Assembly (NCBI RefSeq): GCF_000955955.1
Contig: NZ_JYJG01000253.1
Span: forward strand, 1 to 17,183
Source: Lentzea aerocolonigenes
GTDB lineage: Bacteria > Actinomycetota > Actinomycetes > Mycobacteriales > Pseudonocardiaceae
Length of the DNA stretch: 17,183 nt
Direction of reading: 5' to 3'
Every line of letters begins with the position of its first letter. Within the stretch, counting starts at the first letter, position 1. This document shows positions 1 through 6,269 of the stretch, one piece after another. The position numbers and the translations under genes are program-made. The notes below the pieces were generated by a model, which was given only the letters and a program-made list of their open reading frames with translations, was not told the DNA's origin and ran no database searches.

Positions 1-1303
1 GGCCAACCACACCAACAACAAGATGTACGCGGGCGGCATCGGCAACGGCCGCGCACTGCAGGGAGATGTCCCGCAGGGCCGCTACACGGTCTTCACGTGG
101 GTGCCGAGCCCGATCGAGGGCAGGCCGCCGTGGGAACCGTCGCAAACGCTTGTCGCGCAAGACGTCACGGTCGGCCCGGACGGCGCCGAACTCACCCTCG
201 ACGCCCGCAAGGGCGTGAAGCTCGAAGCCACCGTCAACGGCACGAAGGGCACCGGTTCCATCGGCACCAGCCTCGGCGCACCGAACGGATCGGCGTTCGC
301 CAGCCAGGGCGACGAGGTTTACGTGGCACCCGGCAGCGCGAACGGCATGATCTACACGGCCGTCCAGTTCGTCAGGAACGTCAAGGGCAGCAAGAACTGC
401 ACCGACTCCGTGTGCGCGATCGCGGTCAGCAAGGAGAACGCCCTCACCGCAACATTCCCGGACGTGAAGGACGCCGGCCTCGCCAAAGCCACGGCGCAGA
501 TCGGCAAGCCGGAAGCGAGCGGCCAGTGGGTCATCTTCGCCGAGCACCCGCTCTCCACACCTCCACCAGGCGACGGTGCCGAAGACGTCCAGTTCCCCGG
601 CAAGCACACCACCTACTACCACTCGAGCGGCGACGTCGAGTGGTGGGCGGCGCAGGTCGGCCCCGACCAGGAAGTCCTGCAGGCACAGGGTTGGCAGAAA
701 TACGCCAACGGCAAGCAGTACGACGAGAAGTGGAGCCACGGCGCGTACGGCCCGTCAGTAACGGCGACCCGCCACGAGCGCAAGGGCAACTTGATCACGG
801 CGAACCTCGCGCTGCTCTCCGACTACACGCCGGGCCACTACGGCGTCGCCGGTGACATGGGCGTGGAGGGCCGTACCGAACTGCGCCGCGACGGCAAGCT
901 CGTCGACGGCACGACGAGCGCGGACGGCGGCACGTTCCAGGTGCCACCGGGCCAGGCCCGCTACCGCCTCGCAGCCGCCACGAAGACCGTCCAGGCCGCG
1001 TGGGAGTTCGACTCACGGCAATCCACCGGCCCACTCCCCCTCACCACGGTCAGGTTCGACGACCGCAACGGCAGCACCATCCCCTTCCGCCTCGACAAGA
1101 CCGCCACGGCCGGTCGAACCAAGAAGCTCACCGTGGACGTGTCCTACGACGACGGAACGACGTGGCAAACGGCGTCCTACGTCATGTCCGGCGACCGCGG
1201 AGTTCTGCTGAAAGTGAAATCCGGCCCGGTCAGCCTCAAAACACGTGTGACGGACGTCAACGGCAACTCGGGCGAGCAAACCCTCATCCGCGCGTTGACA
1301 TAA
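1..1303 (+). CDS. Probable S8 (subtilisin-like) secreted peptidase, C-terminal part only
   Basis: Open frame runs in from the left edge (read from base 2) and stops with TAA at 1301-1303, giving about 433 residues. No catalytic Asp/His/Ser motif falls inside the window. The call rests on the C-terminal architecture: long beta-rich segments, a YHSSGDVEWWAAQ-like stretch near residues 203-215, and a final Ig/FN3-like module (LTVDVSYDDGTTWQTASY) ending in VTDVNGNSGEQTLIRAL. That ending is typical of the 1000-1200-residue extracellular S8 peptidases of actinomycetes. The role would be extracellular protein degradation. Two cysteines close together (NCTDSVC) could form a local disulfide. A start codon at base 23 is not the true start, because the frame is open upstream of it. 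It could be another large secreted beta-sandwich protein; the catalytic half lies outside the window. Confidence 0.6.
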   Translation, partial: ANHTNNKMYAGGIGNGRALQGDVPQGRYTVFTWVPSPIEGRPPWEPSQTLVAQDVTVGPDGAELTLDARKGVKLEATVNGTKGTGSIGTSLGAPNGSAFASQGDEVYVAPGSANGMIYTAVQFVRNVKGSKNCTDSVCAIAVSKENALTATFPDVKDAGLAKATAQIGKPEASGQWVIFAEHPLSTPPPGDGAEDVQFPGKHTTYYHSSGDVEWWAAQVGPDQEVLQAQGWQKYANGKQYDEKWSHGAYGPSVTATRHERKGNLITANLALLSDYTPGHYGVAGDMGVEGRTELRRDGKLVDGTTSADGGTFQVPPGQARYRLAAATKTVQAAWEFDSRQSTGPLPLTTVRFDDRNGSTIPFRLDKTATAGRTKKLTVDVSYDDGTTWQTASYVMSGDRGVLLKVKSGPVSLKTRVTDVNGNSGEQTLIRALT

Positions 1304-1322
1304 ATTAGATGTAAGACCTTTC

Positions 1323-1328
1323 AGGAGG
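1323..1328 (+). promoter_or_regulatory. Strong ribosome binding site for the metallophosphoesterase
   Basis: AGGAGG lies 7 nt before the ATG at 1336. This fixes the start and places it only 32 bp after the upstream stop. No hairpin is seen in the gap, so read-through from the protease gene is likely. Confidence 0.7.
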
Positions 1329-1335
1329 ATGAGCG

Positions 1336-2490
1336 ATGACGACCACCGCGACCCGGCCCCGCATCACGGTACGGCGGGTGGTCTTCACGCTCGTCCTCCT
1401 GAGCGTCACCACGCTGCTGTTCTGGGTCCCGTTCGAGGGCCTGTTCGCCGCCGGCGCCGAATGGCCCGACCCGGTCCGCCCGATCGCCGCCGTCATCTTC
1501 GCGGCCGGAGCGATCTCCATGATCGTGCTGTTCACCCAACGCACGAGTGACCGCGCCGCGCGCATCTCCCAGTTCCTGCTCGGCTTCGTCTGGATCGCGT
1601 TCGTCTGGACGCTCCTCACCGACGTCGTGCGGCTCGCACTGGCACTGGGCGGTGTCGAGAACCCGTTCCGCTCCCGTTTCATCGCCGTGCTGCTGGCGGT
1701 CCTGATCGTCACCATCACCGCGTACGGCGTCTACGAGGCCATGCGCGTCCCCAGGATCAAGCGCCAGGACGTCACCATCCCGCGCCTCGACCCGGCGTTC
1801 GACGGCCTCACCGTCGCCGTCATCACCGACACCCACTACGGCGCCATCAACCGCGCCAAGTGGTCCAGGGGCATGGTCGACGCGGTCAACGAACTGAACG
1901 CCGACGTTGCCGTGCACGTCGGTGACATCGCGGACGGCACCGCCGAGCAGCGCCTGGAGCAGGCCACCCCGCTCGGTGACGTCAACACGAAGCACCGCTT
2001 CTACATCACCGGCAACCACGAGTACTACTCCAACGCCCAGGGCTGGATCGACCTGATGACCCGCCTGGGGTGGAAGGCGCTGCACAACGAGCACGCGGTG
2101 CTGGAGCGCGGCGACGCCCGCCTGGTGTTCGCGGGCATCGACGACATCACGGCCGACCACTCGGGCGAGCCCGGCCACGCCGCCGACCTCACCCTCGCGC
2201 TCAACGGCACGCAGGGCAGCGACCCGGTCGTGCTCCTCGCGCACCAGCCGTCGGAGATCAAGAAGGCCGTCGACGCGGGCGTGGACCTGCAGCTGTCCGG
2301 GCACACGCACGGCGGGCAGATCTGGCCGTTCCACTACCTGGTGCGGCTGCAGCAGCCGGTGGTCGCCGGCCTGTCCAGGCACAGCGACCGCACCCAGCTC
2401 TACACCAGCCGCGGCGCCGGCTTCTGGGGCCCGCCGATGCGCGTCTTCGCCCCCAGCGAGATCACACTGCTCACCCTCAAAGCGAGCTGA
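1336..2490 (+). CDS. Membrane-anchored metallophosphoesterase
   Basis: 384 residues. The N-terminal ~140 residues hold about four hydrophobic helices (roughly 14-32, 48-67, 80-102, 115-136). The calcineurin-like phosphoesterase domain follows, with the full metal-site set: DTH (D165, H167), GDIADG (D197), GNHEYY (N227, H228), AHQP (H303) and GHTHGGQIWPF (H323, H325). This is the YkuE/YaeI-type arrangement of a two-metal hydrolase held at the membrane. E. coli YaeI and B. subtilis YkuE are membrane-associated family members, but the substrate here cannot be read from sequence. Start ATG 1336 is supported by AGGAGG. It follows the protease-like gene by 32 bp, and its last 14 bp overlap the 3' end of the convergent phosphatase gene. 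Confidence 0.9.
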   Translation: MTTTATRPRITVRRVVFTLVLLSVTTLLFWVPFEGLFAAGAEWPDPVRPIAAVIFAAGAISMIVLFTQRTSDRAARISQFLLGFVWIAFVWTLLTDVVRLALALGGVENPFRSRFIAVLLAVLIVTITAYGVYEAMRVPRIKRQDVTIPRLDPAFDGLTVAVITDTHYGAINRAKWSRGMVDAVNELNADVAVHVGDIADGTAEQRLEQATPLGDVNTKHRFYITGNHEYYSNAQGWIDLMTRLGWKALHNEHAVLERGDARLVFAGIDDITADHSGEPGHAADLTLALNGTQGSDPVVLLAHQPSEIKKAVDAGVDLQLSGHTHGGQIWPFHYLVRLQQPVVAGLSRHSDRTQLYTSRGAGFWGPPMRVFAPSEITLLTLKAS

Positions 2491-3004
2491 GATGTCCCGC
2501 GTCGTTGAACCGCACCAAGGCCGGTGACTGACCGCTCGTGTAGCGGATGACGGTCAGCGCGGCGTTGTCGTTGTTCAGCGTCAGCCACCGCTCGGGCGGG
2601 GCGTCCAGCGCGTCCCGCACCAGCCAGCTGATCAGGAACGCGTGCGTCACGACCAGCACCGGACCGTCGCCGGGCCGGGCGAACCGCGTCTCGGCCTCGT
2701 GCGCCAAGGCCGGGCCGCGGGTGCGTTCCGACTCCGGGAACTGGTCGAAGAACTCGTCGTGATCAGGGACGAAGTGCGGCACGAAGTCGTCCGCGGCCGC
2801 CTCCGCCCGGCAGGGCACCTTCAGCACCTCGGCGATGATCGACGCGGTTTCCGCCGCTCGCGCCAACGGACCGTGGTGCACCGCCGCGAAACCCGTGCCC
2901 CGCAACCGTTCCGCGAGCAGTTCCGACTGCTTGCGGCCGCGCGAGGTCAGCCTCGACTCGTCCTTCGTCGCTTCGCCGTGCCGGACCAGATGAAGATCTC
3001 TCAC
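2477..3004 (-). CDS. Histidine phosphatase family protein (phosphoglycerate mutase-like)
   Basis: 175 residues from a GTG at 3004. The N-terminus LHLVRHGEATK carries the RHG signature with nucleophile H9. PLARAAETA supplies the second arginine (R49), and VVTHAFLISW supplies the second catalytic histidine (H121). This is a compact SixA/broad-specificity phosphatase-size member that transfers phosphate through phosphohistidine; the substrate is unknown. A longer reading frame exists upstream to 3139, but it lies entirely inside the preceding gene and adds no conserved sequence. The GTG overlaps the TGA of the upstream gene as GTGA, so translation is probably coupled. The 3' end overlaps the metallophosphoesterase gene by 14 bp, tail to tail. 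There is no signal peptide, so it is cytoplasmic. Confidence 0.88.
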   Translation of the reverse strand: MRDLHLVRHGEATKDESRLTSRGRKQSELLAERLRGTGFAAVHHGPLARAAETASIIAEVLKVPCRAEAAADDFVPHFVPDHDEFFDQFPESERTRGPALAHEAETRFARPGDGPVLVVTHAFLISWLVRDALDAPPERWLTLNNDNAALTVIRYTSGQSPALVRFNDAGHLSSL

Positions 3005-3921
3005 GCAGTGCAGTCTGCCTTGATGGCCGAAGCGGCGTGATGGGCGTAGGTAGGTCCGGAGTTGTTCCAGTCCTGACCTCGCGTGAGGAGCTGCACCGTC
3101 AGGTTTCCGCTGGCCTTGAACTTCCCCGCCGCGACCCACTGACCGCGCTTGTCGACCTGCTTGATCGCGAACGACGCCATCGGGGTGCCGCCGACGCCGT
3201 CGCGGTCGAAGACGTAGTACACGGTCGGGTTACCCCCGACCTCTTCCAGACTGCCGTTCGGGATGAACACCGAGATGTCGCACGAGCCGGACGCGCTGAA
3301 CGTCCACTGCCCGTAGGCGGAGGCGTCGTCGCGGCGTGAGTCGCCGGACATCGGGATCGACACGAACGCGTTGCCGCACTTGCCGTCGCCGTGGTCGACC
3401 CAGCCCTTGCGGCCGTCGCGGTACGAGCCGACGCTCGAGTACCCACCGCAGCCGGGTCCCATCGTCAGCGACTTGGCGCCGGCGGGAGCCCGGTCGCCGT
3501 CGTTGTTGCCACCGGGCGGCGGGGTGCCGGGAGTGGTCGTCGGCGGGATCAGGCCCAGCGCCGACGAGGCGAGCGTCGGGTTCATGCCGTTCGACGCCGA
3601 GGACGACTCCGGCAGCTCCTCCGGCGGCGTGATGAGGCCGGGGATGTAGCTGTGCGTGGGCTGCGCGGTGTCCGTGTCGCCGGTGTCGTCACCGCCGCTG
3701 AACGTCACGGCCGCGATTCCCGCGAGGAGCAGGACCGAGGCGATCAGCGCGATGACGGCGACGCGCGGCTTGAGCTTGGGGCTCGGCGGCTTCTCCTCCT
3801 GCACCGGCAGATCGCCTGCCGCGGCCCAGCGTTCGCGGCCCCTGGCGCGGGCAGCCTCCATCAACGCTGGGTCCGGCGCGAGATGGCGCTCGGTCGGTTC
3901 GTCGGGGAACTGGGATGGCAC
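3001..3921 (-). CDS. Single-pass membrane protein with extracellular Cys-containing beta domain
   Basis: 306 residues from a GTG start at 3921. Residues 1-50 are charged and cytoplasmic, with a PDPALMEAARARGRERW helix and a PPSPKLKP segment. One transmembrane helix lies at about 53-74 (VAVIALIASVLLLAGIAAV). A Pro/Thr/Ser/Gly-rich linker (about 75-150) leads to an exported C-terminal domain (about 152-306) with four cysteines (C158, C182, C214, C304), probably two disulfides. The pattern in that domain (YYVFDRDG, then GQWVAAGKFKASGNLTVQL, then a final AIKADC) recalls golvesin/Xly-type beta-sandwich domains that bind cell-surface polymers. That resemblance is my inference. It is the first gene of a two-gene unit, with its TGA inside GTGA of the histidine phosphatase start. 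No clear Shine-Dalgarno precedes the GTG, so the start is uncertain by a few codons. Confidence 0.75.
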   Translation of the reverse strand: MPSQFPDEPTERHLAPDPALMEAARARGRERWAAAGDLPVQEEKPPSPKLKPRVAVIALIASVLLLAGIAAVTFSGGDDTGDTDTAQPTHSYIPGLITPPEELPESSSASNGMNPTLASSALGLIPPTTTPGTPPPGGNNDGDRAPAGAKSLTMGPGCGGYSSVGSYRDGRKGWVDHGDGKCGNAFVSIPMSGDSRRDDASAYGQWTFSASGSCDISVFIPNGSLEEVGGNPTVYYVFDRDGVGGTPMASFAIKQVDKRGQWVAAGKFKASGNLTVQLLTRGQDWNNSGPTYAHHAASAIKADCTA

Positions 3922-3984
3922 GGAGCGCAGTGTGCCAGTAGCTCAGGGGCACTCGAACGCGTGGTTCTTTCACGAACGTGTCGT

Positions 3985-4015
3985 TTGACTTCAACTAACC
4001 GCACGCTGTGTAGAT
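3985..4015 (+). promoter_or_regulatory. Candidate promoter for the SARP gene
   Basis: TTGACT at 3985-3990 is a good -35 element. The best -10 is a poor TGTAGAT-like match about 18 nt downstream. It lies about 90-115 bp before the SARP ATG, upstream of both palindromes described next. The -35 is convincing and the -10 is weak. Confidence 0.3.
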
Positions 4016-4045
4016 CGTGAGCCGTTCTCGTCTACGTTCCGTCAC

Positions 4046-4057
4046 GGGACCGGTCCC
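4046..4057. repeat. Perfect 12-bp palindrome in the SARP leader region
   Basis: GGGACCGGTCCC is fully self-complementary. It lies 44 bp before the SARP start and 15 bp before a second palindrome. It may be a regulator-binding site. In GC-rich DNA a 12-bp palindrome alone is weak evidence. Confidence 0.35.
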
Positions 4058-4072
4058 CGCGGACCCCGGAAT

Positions 4073-4090
4073 CCTGACTCACGAGTCAGG
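4073..4090. promoter_or_regulatory. Candidate operator overlapping the SARP ribosome binding region
   Basis: CCTGACTC-AC-GAGTCAGG is an inverted repeat with perfect 8-bp arms around a 2-bp centre. It ends at the GGGGAGG ribosome binding sequence (about 4089-4095), which is 6 nt before the ATG at 4102. A protein bound here, or the same sequence folded in RNA, could block initiation. The size and spacing suit a dimeric regulator. Confidence 0.45.
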
Positions 4091-4101
4091 GGAGGCGGGG
4101 T

Positions 4102-5499
4102 ATGAGGTTCGGTGTGCTGGGGACCGTGGTGGCGTGGCACGAGGGACGCGAGATCTCGTTGAGCAGCACCCATCAGCGAACGGTGTTAGCTATGTTGTTG
4201 TTGCAGCACAACCGTGTTGTGCCGCTCGAGAAGTTGATCGACGCACTGTGGGATTCCGAGCCTCCGCCGACCGCTCGCAACATCGTTCAGGGAGCCGTTT
4301 CCCACTTGCGCGCGATGCTCGCTCCCGACCCGGAAATCCGGATCTTGCACCGGCTTCCTGGTTACGTCTTGGAAACACCTGCGGAACGCGTCGATCTCAC
4401 GGCGTTTCGGAGCCTCGCAACCGATCCAGAACGACTGCGAGAGGCGCTCATGTTGTGGCGCAACGACCCTCTCGCCGATGTGCCCGGACTCCACGCGCAA
4501 CGTGCGGCGCTCGACGAAGAACGACTGGCCGCGCTCGAACGCTGTCTCGATCACGAGATCCACACCGGAAAGCACCGCGAGACCATCCCTGAGCTGACGG
4601 TTCTCGTGCGCGCGCATCCGTTGCGGGAAGGCTTGCACGGCCTGCTGATGCGCGCTCTGCACCAGGCCGGACGCGGTGGCGAGGCACTGCAGGCGTTCCA
4701 CGACGCCCGGCGCGTTCTGTGCGATGAAACCGGTTCCGAGCCGGGGCCCGAGCTGCAAACCGTGTTCCAGCAAGTCCTCCAGCCGTGCCGCGTGTTGCCG
4801 CGTCAGCTTCCCGCCGCGCTGCCGGGTTTCGTCAACCGCGACGTCGAGCTCGGCGACGGCCCGATCACCGTCATCACCGGACGGGAGGGCATCGGCAAGA
4901 CCGCGCTCGCGTTGCACTGGGGACACCGGCAGTCTTTTTCGGACGGTGCATTGTTCGCCGATCTAACGTTGCGCGGCACCGTGGAATCGTTGCGCGGTCT
5001 GGTGTCGACGCTGACCGACAGTCCATTGCCGACTGATGGACACGCGCTCGCCGCGCTCTACCGGAGCCTGCTCGCGGGAAAGCGCATGCTGGTCGTGCTC
5101 GACAACGCCCAGAGCGCGCGGCAGGTCATCCCGTTGCTGCCGGGCAGCGACACCTGCCGGGTGCTGATCACCAGCCGCGACCGGTTGGACGAGCTCGCGG
5201 TGAGCCACCACGCGACGCGCGTGCAGCTGGGACCGTGGTCCGACAGCGAGTCGCGGGACCTGCTCGTCGCGCGGCTGGGCGACGACCTGATCGGGTCGGA
5301 GCCGCGGGCGACGGCGGAGATCATCCAGCTGTGCGCCGGGAATCCGCGGGCGCTCGCGAAGGTGGCGTGCAGGGTGCGGCCGCACCTCCCCCGGACGGCC
5401 GCCGATCACGACGCGGAGCGCTGGGCGCTTAAGAGAGTGCGTCGATCAACGCCAGATCTGGTGGCACCAGCGTCGTCGACAGCACGAGTTCCCGCATGA
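4102..5499 (+). CDS. AfsR/SARP-family transcriptional regulator with BTAD and NB-ARC domains
   Basis: 465 residues. An OmpR-type winged-helix DNA-binding domain occupies about 1-92 (MRFGVLGTV start, RTVLAMLLLQHNRVVPLEKLIDALW, VSHLRAML, GYVLETP). The bacterial transcriptional activation domain follows (about 97-225; LRWR-like ALMLWRNDPL, HPLREGLHGLLMRALHQAGR, FHDARRVL). The NB-ARC ATPase (about 235-430) has PRQLPAALPGFVNRDVEL, Walker A GREGIGKT (260-267), Walker B MLVVLDNA with D334, ITSRDRL, and a CAGNPRAL motif. AfsR-class proteins normally carry a long TPR sensor region after NB-ARC; here the protein ends about 35 residues later, so the TPRs are absent. Leucine codon 29 is TTA (4186-4188), a rare codon that in streptomycetes makes expression depend on the bldA tRNA. 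Codon use in the first 90 codons is less GC-rich than in neighbours. The last 71 bp overlap the convergent FHA gene. Targets are unknown. Confidence 0.9.
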   Translation: MRFGVLGTVVAWHEGREISLSSTHQRTVLAMLLLQHNRVVPLEKLIDALWDSEPPPTARNIVQGAVSHLRAMLAPDPEIRILHRLPGYVLETPAERVDLTAFRSLATDPERLREALMLWRNDPLADVPGLHAQRAALDEERLAALERCLDHEIHTGKHRETIPELTVLVRAHPLREGLHGLLMRALHQAGRGGEALQAFHDARRVLCDETGSEPGPELQTVFQQVLQPCRVLPRQLPAALPGFVNRDVELGDGPITVITGREGIGKTALALHWGHRQSFSDGALFADLTLRGTVESLRGLVSTLTDSPLPTDGHALAALYRSLLAGKRMLVVLDNAQSARQVIPLLPGSDTCRVLITSRDRLDELAVSHHATRVQLGPWSDSESRDLLVARLGDDLIGSEPRATAEIIQLCAGNPRALAKVACRVRPHLPRTAADHDAERWALKRVRRSTPDLVAPASSTARVPA

Positions 5500-6208
5500 G
5501 GTTGTCGTTGAGCGCGTTGCCGACGGGCTCGCCGACCTCCTCGCGGACGAGCCCCGCGACGCCCTCACGTGACAACCGGGAACGCACCGCGGCGACCATG
5601 TGCTCGACCTTCTTGTGGCTCCACGCCTCGTCCGGCCGCAGCTCCGCCATCACCTCGGCGACGTGCTGGCGAGCCAGCGGCTGAGGGTTCGCCTCGTGCA
5701 TGAGGTAGCGCTGGCCGAGCACGACGAGCAGCAGCCGTTCGTCGTCGGTGAGCCTCCATCGGCGCGGAGGCTCGGTCACGGCGCCGTGCGGCACCGCGGG
5801 CTGGCCACCGTCCGGACCCGCCACGTACAGCTCCAGCAGGTGCTCGCGGTCGCGGGTGCCGCGGATGAACAACGGCGTGTACCCGTCGGACAAAGGCACC
5901 GCGTCCTCGTCCGGGAACAGCCACCGCGACTTCGGCAACCGGATCGGCAGCCGGCCGAGGTTGCTCACCCACCACGCGCCCTCACGGCACGTCAGCGCGC
6001 CATGCCGCCGTGACACCCGCAGGTCGCTCTCCCCCACACAGATGTCGACATCGGGCCGATTCCGCCCGAACACAACCGTGTGGCCGTCGACAGGCGCGCT
6101 GTTCACACGGCCCGTGACCGCCAGCGCGACAATCCCGCCGGGCACCGTCTTGGGCACCTGCCGTGCCAAGCTCTCGAACACCTCGTCCCCCTCGGGAAAT
6201 ATTTTCAT
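5429..6208 (-). CDS. FHA-domain protein with possible C-terminal winged helix
   Basis: 259 residues from ATG 6208 (MKIFPEGDEVF). The FHA domain spans about 25-120, with the phosphothreonine-binding core visible: FGRN (G48, R49), SRRHG (S66, R67, H69) and SNLG (N83). FHA domains bind phosphothreonine peptides, usually made by Hanks-type kinases, and such a kinase starts divergently 61 bp away. The C-terminal part (about 150-230) is helical, with a layout like a winged HTH (RLTDDERLLLVVLGQRYL, then HVAEVMAELRP, then HKKVEHMVAAVRSRLSREG). It may bind DNA, but I cannot confirm this. A longer frame upstream to 6424 runs into the kinase gene on the other strand and is rejected. There is no obvious Shine-Dalgarno. 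Its TAA (5429-5431) lies inside the 3' end of the SARP gene. Confidence 0.85.
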   Translation of the reverse strand: MKIFPEGDEVFESLARQVPKTVPGGIVALAVTGRVNSAPVDGHTVVFGRNRPDVDICVGESDLRVSRRHGALTCREGAWWVSNLGRLPIRLPKSRWLFPDEDAVPLSDGYTPLFIRGTRDREHLLELYVAGPDGGQPAVPHGAVTEPPRRWRLTDDERLLLVVLGQRYLMHEANPQPLARQHVAEVMAELRPDEAWSHKKVEHMVAAVRSRLSREGVAGLVREEVGEPVGNALNDNLMRELVLSTTLVPPDLALIDALS

Positions 6209-6230
6209 CCGAACAATTCTTGGCAGTGTG

Positions 6231-6252
6231 CACCCACGGGGTGGGGACCCCT
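6231..6252. promoter_or_regulatory. Nested inverted repeats between the FHA and kinase genes
   Basis: The 61-bp divergent spacer holds GGGGT-GGGG-ACCCC (6238-6251) and an overlapping CCCAC-GGG-GTGGG (6233-6245). Their central position suits a shared regulatory site for both genes. G-runs make such repeats easy to find by chance, so confidence is low. Confidence 0.25.
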
Positions 6253-6269
6253 CCCTAAGATCCAGGTTC

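Noticed and set aside
1321..2382. A 353-codon minus-strand frame opposite the metallophosphoesterase
   Set aside because: Its composition is that of an antisense shadow (Val/Asp/Arg/Gly-rich, no motif). The plus-strand gene has all metal-binding motifs and a strong ribosome binding site.
5748..6269. Upstream extension of the kinase frame by 174 codons
   Set aside because: The extra part is antisense to the FHA domain, has no kinase features and would remove the divergent spacer. GTG 6270 gives the normal kinase N-terminus.
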